In this document: piece after piece, positions 1-8,336 of the stretch | Layout of the letters: each line of letters begins with the position of its first letter | Numbering within the stretch: the stretch's first letter is position 1 | Source: Gemmataceae bacterium | GTDB taxonomy: Bacteria > Planctomycetota > Planctomycetia > Gemmatales > Gemmataceae | NCBI GenBank assembly: GCA_009697105.1 | Contig: SIAQ01000029.1 | Span: 1-46,131, forward strand | Direction: 5' to 3' | DNA length: 46,131 nucleotides | The notes under the pieces: model-generated | Seen by the model: only the letters and a program-made list of their open reading frames with translations | Told to the model about the DNA's origin: nothing | The model's database searches: none | Translations under genes and position numbers: made by a program

Positions 1-90
1 GGCTGGCTGGCGACGTGTTTGTCGCTACTTGGCGCCCTAATGCGCGTCTACCGCCCCTGGTGCCGCGACCCGAACGCTAACGCCGCCTAA
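1..90 (+). CDS. Possible 3' end of a gene entering from the left edge
   Basis: A reading frame open from base 1 ends at TAA 88-90. It would encode a hydrophobic stretch (WLATCLSLLGALM) followed by a basic tail, like the C-terminus of a membrane protein, and its third codon positions are GC-rich like real genes here. A second frame is also open to base 80, so the choice is uncertain. If real, it converges on hslU. Bases 91-191 show nothing recognisable. Confidence 0.3.
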   Translation, partial: GWLATCLSLLGALMRVYRPWCRDPNANAA

Positions 91-191
91 CCTCGAACAC
101 GCCGAAAATCAACGCGATTCTGAATCGCAACTTTTGAGGGGCGCGTCATGATTGTCTCCGACCAGCACGCGCGAGCGCTAAACGTAAACGA

Positions 192-1517
192 TTAGAGGAT
201 AAACTTCGACAGATCCTCTTTCTCCAAAATCTCGTTCAAGCGATCGCGCACGTATTTGCCGTCGATTGTAACGTTTTTGTCCACGAGGTCCGGCCCTTCG
301 TAGCTGATCTCTTCCACCACGCGCTCGAGGATCGTGTGCAGTCGTCGGGCACCGATGTTCTGCGTCGTGCGGTTGACCTCGAACGCGATGTCCGCCAACG
401 CTTCGATACCGTCCGGCGTGTACGTCAACTTCACGCCTTCCGTGGCGAGGAGCTCGGCGTATTGCTTCGTCAGTGCGTGCTTTGGCTCCGTCAGAATGCG
501 CAGAAAATCTTCCTTCTTCAAATCGGTCAGCTCGACGCGGATCGGGAATCGTCCCTGCAACTCCGGCATCAAATCCGACGGCTTCGACAAATGAAACGCA
601 CCCGCGGCGATGAAAAGAATGTGGTCCGTTTTCACCGGCCCGTGCCTCGTGTTGACTGTCGTGCCCTCGACGACAGGCAACAAATCGCGCTGCACGCCCT
701 GGCGTGAAACATCCGGCCCATGCGACGACGACGGCCCGCACACCTTGTCAAGCTCGTCGATGAAAATGATCCCCTGATTCTCCACCAGAGCGACCGCCTT
801 CTCCGCGAGGGTCTGCCTATCGATCAGCGCTTCGATTTCTTGCTCCATGAGAATCTTGCGTGCGTCTTTGATGGTCACCTGACGATTCTGATTGTTCTTC
901 GGCATGATCTTTTCAAACATGTTCTGGAAATCGACATCCATGTTCTCCATGCCGAGATTGGAAAATATCTGCACGGGGACGGCTTTTTGCTCGACGTTCA
1001 ACTCGACCTTGGAATCCTCGAGTTCGCCGTTTAACAGGCGAACTTTCATTTTGTCGCGCGTGCGTTTTTGGCGATCGTTCTCCTCGGTGTTGTCGGGATC
1101 CCACGAGTTGGAGCCTGGCAGAAGCAGATCGAGCAAGCGTTCATTGGTGCGCTCGGCGGCGTCAGTCTCGACCAGCCGACGTTGCTCCGCTTTGACGATG
1201 CCGATGCCCGCGTCGGTGATGTCGCGGATCATGCTCTCGACGTCGCGACCGACGTAGCCGACTTCGGTGTACTTGGTCGCTTCGATTTTGAGGAATGGCG
1301 CGCCGATCAGCTGCGCGAGCCGGCGGGCGATTTCCGTTTTTCCGACTCCGGTCGGGCCGATCATGATAATGTTCTTCGGCGTGACATCCTTGCGCAACTC
1401 CACCGGCAACTGTTGACGACGCCACCGATTGCGAATGGCGATCGCAACAGCACGCTTGGCGGCGTTCTGGCCGACGATGTACTTATCCAACTCCGCGACG
1501 ATTTCACGAGGGGTCAT
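192..1517 (-). CDS. hslU: ATP-dependent protease ATPase subunit HslU
   Basis: AAA+ unfoldase of the HslUV (ClpYQ) protease, which unfolds cytoplasmic substrates and feeds them into HslV. The 441-residue protein has the family's usual length. It shows Walker A (GPTGVGKT), Walker B (IIFIDELDK), an intervening charged I-domain, and a C-terminus ending LSKFIL, the tail that docks into HslV. The frame opens at a GTG at 1523, but ATG 1517 is chosen because it gives the family N-terminus MTPREIVAELDKYIVGQ and has GGAG five bases upstream. It lies directly downstream of hslV in the usual order. A perfect 35-bp inverted repeat fills the gap and ends at the hslU ribosome site. Confidence 0.97.
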   Translation of the reverse strand: MTPREIVAELDKYIVGQNAAKRAVAIAIRNRWRRQQLPVELRKDVTPKNIIMIGPTGVGKTEIARRLAQLIGAPFLKIEATKYTEVGYVGRDVESMIRDITDAGIGIVKAEQRRLVETDAAERTNERLLDLLLPGSNSWDPDNTEENDRQKRTRDKMKVRLLNGELEDSKVELNVEQKAVPVQIFSNLGMENMDVDFQNMFEKIMPKNNQNRQVTIKDARKILMEQEIEALIDRQTLAEKAVALVENQGIIFIDELDKVCGPSSSHGPDVSRQGVQRDLLPVVEGTTVNTRHGPVKTDHILFIAAGAFHLSKPSDLMPELQGRFPIRVELTDLKKEDFLRILTEPKHALTKQYAELLATEGVKLTYTPDGIEALADIAFEVNRTTQNIGARRLHTILERVVEEISYEGPDLVDKNVTIDGKYVRDRLNEILEKEDLSKFIL

Positions 1518-1525
1518 ATTCACTC

Positions 1526-1607
1526 CAAGCCCCAGGATGAGCGCAGCGATTCCTGGGGGTTCGGGCGGTGCTACCCCCAGGAATCGCTGCGCTCATCCTG
1601 GGGCTTG
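1526..1607. repeat. Palindromic element A1 (REPIN-like), between hslV and hslU
   Basis: Arms 1526-1560 and 1573-1607 are perfect 35-bp inverted copies around a 12-base spacer. Each arm is also a hairpin, with CCCCAGGA pairing TCCTGGGG across a 13-base loop. Other copies are at 13256-13338 (two arms) and 36067-36101 (one arm, inside ileS). It starts six bases after the hslV stop codon and ends at the first base of the hslU Shine-Dalgarno, so the hslVU mRNA would carry a long hairpin there. Confidence 0.95.
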
Positions 1608-1613
1608 CCTGTT

Positions 1614-2150
1614 TTATTCAATCACTTCAACTTCGATATTCCGATTGGTATAGATGCACAGATCGCCCGCAATATCCAGCGACGTCTTGACGATCTCGCT
1701 GGCCTTCAGCGTCGAATGCATCGTCAGGGCCTTCGCGGCGGCCAAGGCATACGCACCGCCCGAACCAATGGCGGCGATGCCGTCGGTCGGTTGAATGACG
1801 TCGCCTGTGCCCGACACGAGCAGCATATGCTCGCGATCGACGGCGATCATCATCGCTTCGAGTCGGCGCAGGGCGCGATCGAGCCGCCAATCTTTTGCAA
1901 GTTCCGTGGCGGCACGAGGCACGCTGCCCTGGAAATCTTTAAGTTTCGCCTCAAAGCGCTCCATCAAGGCAAACGCATCCGCCGAGGAACCGGCGAATCC
2001 GACGAGCACCTTGCCGCCGTGCAGGCGACGGATTTTGTGGGCATCGCTCTTCATCACGATCTGCCCGAGCGTGACCTGACCATCGCCGCCAATGGCCGTG
2101 ACACCCTGATGCCTGACGGCGAGGATAGTAGTAGAGCGCATACGTTGCAT
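1614..2150 (-). CDS. hslV: ATP-dependent protease proteolytic subunit HslV
   Basis: Threonine peptidase that forms the double-ring chamber of HslUV in the cytoplasm. The protein has the usual length of about 178 residues. It contains TTILAVRH, whose first Thr would become the N-terminal nucleophile after a short leader is removed, followed by GGDGQVTLG and [10 protein letters not shown], all HslV signatures. ATG 2150 and ATG 2141 are both possible starts; 2141 would give the leader MRS seen in related proteins. It precedes hslU and is presumably co-transcribed, with element A1 between them. Confidence 0.97.
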   Translation of the reverse strand: MQRMRSTTILAVRHQGVTAIGGDGQVTLGQIVMKSDAHKIRRLHGGKVLVGFAGSSADAFALMERFEAKLKDFQGSVPRAATELAKDWRLDRALRRLEAMMIAVDREHMLLVSGTGDVIQPTDGIAAIGSGGAYALAAAKALTMHSTLKASEIVKTSLDIAGDLCIYTNRNIEVEVIE

Positions 2151-2179
2151 GAAGTGCTACCTGTTCTTTTGTGCACATG

Positions 2180-2205
2180 CCGCTTGCGGCTTAGCGCTCG
2201 CAAGC
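2180..2205. repeat. Palindromic element C1, single arm
   Basis: One arm of family C. The arm is itself a hairpin, with GCTTGCG pairing CGCAAGC around a TTAGCG-type loop. Full two-arm copies are at 6143-6200, 8272-8328 and 32042-32098, and another single arm at 10224-10242. It lies in the divergent region between hslV and the TPM-domain gene; the rest of that 246-base gap shows no motif I can name. Confidence 0.85.
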
Positions 2206-2396
2206 ACCAATCCGCATGAAAATTCAACGCAGGAACAACCGTCCAATTGCGTTCCGGGACGCTTCCATTGTATAGGACAATTTCGGCAATTGGACTCGTT
2301 TGCCCTTTTCAATTGTGGTTTTCGCGCGAATAATAGAGTATCATGAACGAATAATAGGACGAGTGATTGAGAAACCCGTTCACCCGGAGATATCCC

Positions 2397-3512
2397 ATGT
2401 TCCATGCAGCATACAAAGTCGGACTGGCCGCGTTGCTTGTAGGAGCGTTTCTCGTTACGAGCGATGCCCAAGCCCAGGACAAGCACCGGCAGGTGCAGGA
2501 CGATGCAGGCCTATTCAGTAAGGAAGCCAAGGACCAGGCGAACAAGGTCATTGCCGATATATTTGCCAAGCACAACAAAGAATTGGTTATCGAAACGGTG
2601 AAGACATCGCCCGTAGCGCCAGAAGTAAACAAAGAAGAACGCGATAAATGGGCCATGGAGCGATTCAATAAACGCGGGGTTGACGGGGTATACGTCGTGT
2701 TCTGCAAGGAACCTTCGTTTTACCGAATTCGCGTTGGCAACGAGACGCGGAAAACCTATTTCACGAAACAGGAAATTTCTGAGCTCGAGACGATTATCAA
2801 CGAACATCTCAAGAAGGACCATGATCTCACCTTGACGAAGATGGTCGGTTACGTGGGAGACACGATTACTACGAACGCGCCCGCAAAGGTTGCGAAGCAG
2901 CCCAAAGCAGTGGGGAACCCCGTACAACAAAAAGCGCCTGGCGCACCGGTGCATAATCCCGTGCGAGCGAAAAACGTGGAGGAGAAAGGTATGCCATCCT
3001 GGGTAGGTTGGGTCTGTCTGATCGTCGGCGTTCTGGTCGTCGTTTGGGTGATCTTCGCGATCATCCGCTCCATGACGGGCATGATGGGCGGCGGCGGTTA
3101 TGCCGGCGGTGGCGGCGGCGGCGGCATGATGGGCGGTGGCGGTGGTGGCTTCCTCACCGGCATGCTCGGCGGTATGTTCGGCGCCATGGCCGGCATGTGG
3201 ATGTACAACAACTTCTTCGGCGGACATGCCAACTATTCCACCGGCGACTGGGGCGGCGGCCATAACCAGGGCGATAAGCAAGGCGATTTCGGCGATAAAG
3301 AAGGTGGCGAAAAAGGCGACTACAAAGGCGACACCGATAACGACGCCGGCGGTGGTGGTGACGACGACGCGGGTGGCGGCGGCGGTGGTGGTGATTGGGG
3401 TGACGCTGGCGGCGGTGGAGCCGGTGATGCCGGCGGTGGAGGTGGTGACGCCGGCGGTGGTGGCGGCAGCGGGTGCGGCGGCGCCGGCTGTGGCGGTGGT
3501 GGTGGCGACTGA
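2397..3512 (+). CDS. TPM-domain membrane protein with Gly-rich tail
   Basis: The start is ATG 2397, with GGAGA seven bases upstream, rather than the earlier ATG of the same frame. The 371-residue protein has a signal peptide (cleavage likely after AQA, near residue 26) and a TPM (DUF477, YgcG-type) domain of about 120 residues. A variable linker leads to a transmembrane segment (WVCLIVGVLVVVWVIF). The last third is glycine-rich, interrupted by a GDKQGDFGDKEGG-type stretch, and ends in a CGGAGCGGGGGD tail with two cysteines. TPM proteins are envelope proteins linked to photosystem repair in plants and of unclear role in bacteria. The Gly-rich tail is common in YgcG relatives. No functional partner is adjacent. 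Confidence 0.85.
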   Translation: MFHAAYKVGLAALLVGAFLVTSDAQAQDKHRQVQDDAGLFSKEAKDQANKVIADIFAKHNKELVIETVKTSPVAPEVNKEERDKWAMERFNKRGVDGVYVVFCKEPSFYRIRVGNETRKTYFTKQEISELETIINEHLKKDHDLTLTKMVGYVGDTITTNAPAKVAKQPKAVGNPVQQKAPGAPVHNPVRAKNVEEKGMPSWVGWVCLIVGVLVVVWVIFAIIRSMTGMMGGGGYAGGGGGGGMMGGGGGGFLTGMLGGMFGAMAGMWMYNNFFGGHANYSTGDWGGGHNQGDKQGDFGDKEGGEKGDYKGDTDNDAGGGGDDDAGGGGGGGDWGDAGGGGAGDAGGGGGDAGGGGGSGCGGAGCGGGGGD

Positions 3513-3523
3513 CGAAACTTCCT

Positions 3524-3613
3524 CAAGCCCAGGGGTGAGGTGCTCCGAACCCCTCGGATGAACGTATCCTGGAATTGATCCCAGGGGTTCGGGGTGCCTC
3601 ACCCCTGGGCTTT
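3524..3613. repeat. Palindromic element B1 (two arms)
   Basis: Family B element, 12 bases after the TPM gene stop and 13 before the HIT start. The consensus arm is CAAG, then CCCAGGGG pairing CCCCTGGG around a 14-base loop TGAGGTACTCCGAA. This copy has several arm mismatches, so it looks older than the others. Confidence 0.9.
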
Positions 3614-3625
3614 TGATTTACTCCC

Positions 3626-4102
3626 ATGACTCCCGCGTGCCCGCTTTGCGATAAACTGATTCGGTTAAGCGAACTGCCAAGCGAGGACATCGTTTGGCAG
3701 TTCCCGCATTCCGTCGCCTTTCTTGGCCCCTGGCAGTTTTTCACCGGTTACTGCGTTCTCGTTTCCCGCAGCCACCATTGCGAAATCCACCGCATCCCGA
3801 AGCCCGACCGCGATGCGTTTCTCGACGAGATGCTCCTTCTCTCGCAAGCCATCGAAATCGCCTTTCAGCCACGCAAGCTTAACTGCGAATCGCTCGGCAA
3901 CCAGGTGCCTCATGTCCATTGGCATCTCTTCCCACGTCGGGACGATGACCCCGATACGCTCAAACCCACATGGATCGCTCTGGATCGTGCCGAGCGCGAC
4001 GACGCCGAGCGCCGCCGACTGCAAACCGCTCCGTTTTCTCGCGCGGACATCGCTGGCCGCATTCGCATGACTCTTCACCAATTGCAGGCGCCAACCGCAT
4101 GA
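3626..4102 (+). CDS. HIT family hydrolase/transferase
   Basis: Histidine-triad protein, 158 residues, acting on nucleotide phosphoesters in the cytoplasm. The triad is H96-V-H98-W-H100, in NQVPHVHWHLFPR. The N-terminus CPLCDK has a Cys pair seen in some HIT proteins. Substrates of the family include AppppA and AMP-lysine, and the sequence does not tell which applies here. Its stop overlaps the hemC start (ATGA at 4099-4102), so the two are very probably translationally coupled. Confidence 0.9.
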   Translation: MTPACPLCDKLIRLSELPSEDIVWQFPHSVAFLGPWQFFTGYCVLVSRSHHCEIHRIPKPDRDAFLDEMLLLSQAIEIAFQPRKLNCESLGNQVPHVHWHLFPRRDDDPDTLKPTWIALDRAERDDAERRRLQTAPFSRADIAGRIRMTLHQLQAPTA

Positions 4103-5007
4103 AATCGTTTCGCATCGGCACTCGCGGCAGTCCGCTTGCGCTCTGGCAGGCCCACCACGTCACGGCTCTATTGCACGCCGTCGAACCGCGCCTCGCCATC
4201 GAACTCGTCGAAATCGAGACCGTCGGCGACCAGGTGCTCAATGTCCCACTCACGCAGCTCGGCGGCGATGGCGCGTTCACGAAAGCGATCCAGCATGCCC
4301 TTCTGGAAAATCGAGTCGATCTCGCCGTGCACAGCCTGAAGGATCTGCCGACATTCAAAGTTGAAGGTTTGACGCTCGCCGCCGTGCCATCGCGTGGCCC
4401 AACCGGCGATGCCCTGGTTTCCAAGAAACACCGCGCCTTCGCCGACCTGCCGATCGGAGCGGTCGTCGCCACGAGCAGCCTGCGTCGCAAAGCCCAGTTG
4501 CTGCATCAACGGCCCGATCTGAAGTTGATCGATATGCGAGGCAATGTTGGCACCCGCTTGCAAAAACTCGTCGGGCAAGATTTAGACGCGACCATCCTCG
4601 CGCAGGCGGGCCTGATTCGGCTCGGCCTGGAACGTGAGATCACGGAGGTGCTCGATGCGGCCTGGATGTTTCCCGCCGTCGGCCAAGGCGCTCTGGGCCT
4701 GGAGTGCCGAGTGAGCGATGCCGAGACCCTGGCGATCGTGACGCGGCTCAACGATGCGCCGGTGCGTGCGGCAGTGCTCGCCGAACGGGCGATGTTGCGC
4801 GGCCTGGGCGGTGGCTGCCAGGTGCCGATCGGCGCACGCACGGCCTTCGTCGATGGCATGTTGAAACTGCAAGGTGTGGTCCTGTCGCCCGATGGCAAAC
4901 AGCGCATCGCCGCTGAGGGCGCTATGCCACCCGATCAGGCGGAAACGCTCGGCGAGCATGTCGCATCCCGACTACGCGAACAGGGCGCGGAGGCACTGCT
5001 TGCTTAG
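4099..5007 (+). CDS. hemC: Hydroxymethylbilane synthase (porphobilinogen deaminase)
   Basis: Joins four porphobilinogens into hydroxymethylbilane in tetrapyrrole synthesis. The protein has 302 residues, close to the family norm. It opens with RIGTRGSPLALWQA. It also contains GGDGAFTKAIQ, DLAVHSLKDLPT, ATSSLRRKAQLL, RGNVGTRLQKL and GQGALGLECR. Cys240 in GLGGGCQVPIGA is the expected attachment site of the dipyrromethane cofactor. The frame is open further upstream, but ATG 4099 gives the family N-terminus and overlaps the HIT stop. No other haem gene is next to it. Confidence 0.97.
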   Translation: MKSFRIGTRGSPLALWQAHHVTALLHAVEPRLAIELVEIETVGDQVLNVPLTQLGGDGAFTKAIQHALLENRVDLAVHSLKDLPTFKVEGLTLAAVPSRGPTGDALVSKKHRAFADLPIGAVVATSSLRRKAQLLHQRPDLKLIDMRGNVGTRLQKLVGQDLDATILAQAGLIRLGLEREITEVLDAAWMFPAVGQGALGLECRVSDAETLAIVTRLNDAPVRAAVLAERAMLRGLGGGCQVPIGARTAFVDGMLKLQGVVLSPDGKQRIAAEGAMPPDQAETLGEHVASRLREQGAEALLA

Positions 5008-5019
5008 CCGCGCGGTGGA

Positions 5020-6096
5020 TTACCGTTTCGGATGAAACCGTTGATTGAAGTGCGTGCTGTCGTAGGGGTCCAACGGCATCGACGATGACCTCAGGCCGTC
5101 GCCTTGTTTCGGCATTGATGGCCTTATGTTGAAATCATCGCGCCGTGGGAACCCGGCGTTGGTCGTGCCGCCAATCGCCGTGGCCGTGGCTTGCGTGGCG
5201 AAGCCCGTGGCGTTCGGGCCGATCGGCGTCTTGCTGGCGACGACGGGTCTCGTGGCGTCGCGCTGCTCCTTCAGATGCGGGTTGCGGGCGATCATCTGCT
5301 CGATCCATTGTTGAATCGCCTGGAACGGCTTGGCGTCGCGGTTCTTGATCGGCGCGTGCGGTGCGTCGCCGTGGGCAGTGATCGCTTTGAGCAACAGCGG
5401 ACTGACGGCAGGGCGGTCGAAATCGATGTACGACATGATGGCGGCGAGGTTGTGCTGCGCCGCCGCCTGTTGCCGCGTCGTCGATGCGCGATCCAGATGC
5501 AGCTTGCCGCCGTGACCTGAAGCATGGCAAGTTACGCAGGCGTTGAACAGGATCGGCTGCACGCGCGATTGAAACCCGATCAGCGTGTCGGTCGTCACAT
5601 CGACGAACGGCGGCGCCTTGATGGGCTCCTGTTTGGCCGCTAATTTGGCTGGATTTGGTCTGTTCGGCTCGTTCAATTCGCGTTCCAGATACGTAATGAT
5701 TTGTTTGGCGTCGCTATTGCTCGGATCAAGATTGAGCGCAATGCGAGCTTCGAGCAGCGACTTTTCGTGCAGATTGTGCAGTTGGCACCAACGCGCCAAT
5801 CGGACGCGGTCGACTGCGCTGTCCTGCTTGATGAATTTCTGGGCATAAGTGTAGGCGTCTTCCCAATCCGCACAAAGTTGCGTGATCTTGTCCGCAGCGA
5901 TCCAGACTTCGCTTTTTCCCTTGCGCAAACAATACTGGCCGCCGACTTTCTCGATATTGCCTTCCATGACGTTGCCATTCTTGAGGATCAACACCTGCCC
6001 CTTGGTGCGTTCCTTCTCCGTATCCTGGGCGTGGAGGAGAGGCCCGAACCCGATGGCAATGGCGACGGTCAACGCGAGACGGATAAATGTTGTCAT
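5020..6096 (-). CDS. Secreted protein with a CxxCH motif (c-type haem-like segment)
   Basis: The 358-residue protein has a clear signal peptide ending near LLHAQ. Residues about 30-75 form a small domain (GQVLILKNGNVMEGNIEKVG) reminiscent of planctomycete repeat proteins. A segment starting IGFQSRVQPILFNACVTCH follows, typical of planctomycete cytochrome-like domains (PSCyt type) that bind haem covalently at CxxCH. A downstream helix resembles the region after such sites. GTG 6117 is possible, but ATG 6096 puts the hydrophobic segment at the right place. It lies downstream of the M50 gene across element C2. Its function is unknown; a periplasmic electron-transfer or haem-binding role is inferred. 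Confidence 0.75.
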   Translation of the reverse strand: MTTFIRLALTVAIAIGFGPLLHAQDTEKERTKGQVLILKNGNVMEGNIEKVGGQYCLRKGKSEVWIAADKITQLCADWEDAYTYAQKFIKQDSAVDRVRLARWCQLHNLHEKSLLEARIALNLDPSNSDAKQIITYLERELNEPNRPNPAKLAAKQEPIKAPPFVDVTTDTLIGFQSRVQPILFNACVTCHASGHGGKLHLDRASTTRQQAAAQHNLAAIMSYIDFDRPAVSPLLLKAITAHGDAPHAPIKNRDAKPFQAIQQWIEQMIARNPHLKEQRDATRPVVASKTPIGPNATGFATQATATAIGGTTNAGFPRRDDFNIRPSMPKQGDGLRSSSMPLDPYDSTHFNQRFHPKR

Positions 6097-6142
6097 AGTG
6101 GGCGAAGGAGATAACACGCGAAGCGCGATGCGTCAAGGGGAG

Positions 6143-6200
6143 TTCCGCTTGCGGCTTAGCGCTCGCAAGCCGCCTTGCGAGCGCTAAGCCGCAAGCGGAA
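6143..6200. repeat. Palindromic element C2 (perfect two-arm copy)
   Basis: Arms 6143-6169 and 6174-6200 are perfect 27-bp inverted copies around four bases. Each arm is a hairpin (GCTTGCG with CGCAAGC). It begins three bases beyond the stop codon of the M50 gene. Confidence 0.95.
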
Positions 6201-6203
6201 AGG

Positions 6204-7082
6204 CTAATCGCGTTCCATGTAATGCGAATGATGCGTCGCTGACGCCAACTCGCGAAACGATGCGTAGGAGCGATACGCCATCACCGCGAATGCGAACAGC
6301 GATAACTCGGGAAGCAGGAATGGATAAACGAAATAAGTCGGCAACACGCGATAGTTGATCAATACGACGACCAAATAAAATGACGCCGCTCCGATGGCCC
6401 AAAACATCGACCAGATAAACGCAATCATCAGTCCGGTGCGTGGAAAGATCAGGCAGCAGAATTCCTTGAAGATCATGCCGCCGTCGAGCGGAATGATTGG
6501 CAAGAGATTGAGGATGTTTGAGAATAGCGTGAAGATCAGCAGGATCGCGAGTATCAGGGGATACATCCGCGACGCGCCCATGCGCATCAGCGGATCAATC
6601 TGATCAATGATGCACCACTCCAGTTTCCATTTCGGCCGATTGAATTCGTCGGCAAGCCTGTTCCATCCGGTTGTATACGGATCGAAGAATACCAAGAATA
6701 CGACAAGTCCAAATCCGGCGGCGGGCCCGGCGGCGTAGAATAGGATCCGCTGCCAAACGCGCAGTTGTTCGTACTCGCCTGTCGTCTGTCCGCCGAAACC
6801 CGCCAGCGTGACGTTGCCCGGCTGGCCGAAAATGCGTCCCGTGATCACGTGACCCATCTCATGGATCAAGACCGAAACGAATGTGCAGATCAACCAAACC
6901 AGGATGTAATTCAGCAGATCGGCACGGATCTGCAGAAAACCAGTGACATAACCATAAATCAGCCACGCAAAGATTGCGTTGACGATCCAGAACGACGGCT
7001 GAATACGAAACTGCATGCCAAAAATGCGCCAGCGGATGTCGAACATGCCGCCCTGAGGCGCGGCAGTGGAGGCGGGATTCAT
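6204..7082 (-). CDS. M50 family membrane metalloprotease
   Basis: Site-2-protease-like peptidase, 292 residues. Zinc ligands H74-E-x-x-H78 (HEMGH) lie in a membrane helix, and NLLPIIPLDGG supplies the third ligand (Asp) of the family. At least five hydrophobic helices are visible. There is no PDZ or CBS domain, so it belongs to the short M50 forms seen in many bacteria. M50 enzymes cut membrane-embedded substrates, often signalling proteins, but no candidate substrate is adjacent. The start region abuts a single-arm family B element, and no ribosome site is visible before ATG 7082. Confidence 0.88.
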   Translation of the reverse strand: MNPASTAAPQGGMFDIRWRIFGMQFRIQPSFWIVNAIFAWLIYGYVTGFLQIRADLLNYILVWLICTFVSVLIHEMGHVITGRIFGQPGNVTLAGFGGQTTGEYEQLRVWQRILFYAAGPAAGFGLVVFLVFFDPYTTGWNRLADEFNRPKWKLEWCIIDQIDPLMRMGASRMYPLILAILLIFTLFSNILNLLPIIPLDGGMIFKEFCCLIFPRTGLMIAFIWSMFWAIGAASFYLVVVLINYRVLPTYFVYPFLLPELSLFAFAVMAYRSYASFRELASATHHSHYMERD

Positions 7083-7103
7083 TTGCGGAGGCTCCGAAAT
7101 TCG

Positions 7104-7139
7104 ATCCCAGGGGTTCGGAGTACCTCACCCCTGGGCTTG
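7104..7139. repeat. Palindromic element B2 (right arm; left arm decayed)
   Basis: One intact family B arm just upstream of the M50 gene. A degraded remnant of the other arm (GAGGCTCCGAA at about 7088-7098) lies beside it. The next 30 bases hold a short direct repeat of CAATCnGCAATCAT. Confidence 0.85.
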
Positions 7140-7173
7140 GCATTGTCAATCTGCAATCATCAATCCGCAATCA

Positions 7174-8247
7174 TCAATTCGTTCGCAGCCATTTCTCGAA
7201 CCAGTCCAGCGCCGCGGCTCGTTGCGTCGGCGTAACGGTATGGCCGACTTCCTCGACCATGACGCGCAGGCGGTCCGTCGCGTTCGCTTCCTTGTAAGCA
7301 CGCTCGACGGAAGCGATGGCAATCTTGGCCCCGCCGTAGGGGCAGTTGCCGTCCTTGGTTCCGCTGAGGATCAGGAGCGGCCGCGAGGCGAAGAGTCGCA
7401 GCATGCTCGGGCAGTCGTAGTCGTCGAGAATGCCGGGGATGATCTTGTTCCACAGCGATCGACAAACCTTCTGGTTGATCACGGATTCGCCGATGTCTTT
7501 CGCCGCTTCGGTATGCGCAAGCTTGATCGTATTCGCGCGGCCTTGCCATTGGTCGTTCTCCAAACTCCAGCGGAAACTCTGCACGCCGATGGCGGGGACT
7601 GACACTTTAACGCGTTCATCGACCGAGGCGGCCAGGTAGGTTTGAATGCCGCCCATGCTGAAGCCGATCATGCCGATGTTCTTGGCATCGATGTCGGGCC
7701 GCGTTTCGAGATAGTCCACAAGGCGCCAAAGATCCCAGACGGTGTCATAGTAAAAGGGATGCTCCATCGGCTCGCCGGGCTTGGTCTTCCAGGCTTTAAG
7801 GATCGCCTGATTGTACGCAGCCGCGCCTTTGGCCCCGCCGGATCGCTGACCGTGATAGCGGGCGTCAATGGCGACAGCGATGATGTTGCGTTTAACGAGT
7901 TCGTTCATGAACCCCATCTGCCCCTCGGCACTGCCGCCGGTGCCGTGCAGGACGATGACGGCGGGTAGTTTGCCCTTCGCCTTTGCGGGGGCTTTGACGA
8001 TCGTCGGCACGCGCTCGATGGACCCGTCGGCCTTCTTCTCGGACGCGAAGGTGAGATGCTCGATGGTCGTGCCATCGGGCGCCGATTTGCTGGATGAGAC
8101 TTTGACATCGAGCGCAACCTTCGGTCGATCGAGCAGCTTTTTGAACGATGCACGCACGTCAGCCGGGGCGGCGTATTTCGGCGATTCCTGGGCGTGGGCG
8201 TGGATGCTGAGGACGAGAATTGAGAACAATGGAAAAAAGAGCCGCAT
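7174..8247 (-). CDS. Secreted alpha/beta hydrolase (dienelactone hydrolase-like)
   Basis: The frame is open upstream, but ATG 8247 is chosen: GGAG stands nine bases before it and it opens a signal peptide ending HAHAQ. The 357-residue protein has the oxyanion segment VIVLHGTGG, a nucleophile elbow GFSMGG, an acid loop GTKDGNCP, and a His in EEVGHTVTP, which together make a Ser-Asp-His triad. It resembles planctomycete acetyl-xylan esterase or dienelactone hydrolase-type proteins. The substrate cannot be told; a carbohydrate ester is a reasonable guess given the secretion signal. Confidence 0.85.
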   Translation of the reverse strand: MRLFFPLFSILVLSIHAHAQESPKYAAPADVRASFKKLLDRPKVALDVKVSSSKSAPDGTTIEHLTFASEKKADGSIERVPTIVKAPAKAKGKLPAVIVLHGTGGSAEGQMGFMNELVKRNIIAVAIDARYHGQRSGGAKGAAAYNQAILKAWKTKPGEPMEHPFYYDTVWDLWRLVDYLETRPDIDAKNIGMIGFSMGGIQTYLAASVDERVKVSVPAIGVQSFRWSLENDQWQGRANTIKLAHTEAAKDIGESVINQKVCRSLWNKIIPGILDDYDCPSMLRLFASRPLLILSGTKDGNCPYGGAKIAIASVERAYKEANATDRLRVMVEEVGHTVTPTQRAAALDWFEKWLRTN

Positions 8248-8271
8248 CGGAAAAATCTCCAGGCAGACGTT

Positions 8272-8328
8272 TTCCGCTTGCGGCTTAGCGCTCAGAGTGT
8301 TCCACGCGAACGCTAAGCCGCAAGCGGC
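8272..8328. repeat. Palindromic element C3 (two arms)
   Basis: Family C element between the thioredoxin-like gene stop (8337) and the hydrolase start. The outer 20 or so bases of each arm pair well and the centre has diverged. Confidence 0.9.
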
Positions 8329-8336
8329 AGGTCTGG

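Noticed and set aside
1068-2219. A 383-codon plus-strand frame across hslU-hslV
   Set aside because: It crosses palindrome A1 and lies antisense to two confident genes.
3360-3512. The GGCGGTGGT-type repeats as a tandem-repeat locus
   Set aside because: They are codons for a Gly-rich protein tail, and the unit is too irregular to be a defined tandem repeat.
2511-3602. A 363-codon minus-strand frame across the TPM gene
   Set aside because: The Ala/Thr-rich translation is simply the complement of the Gly-rich repeat region.
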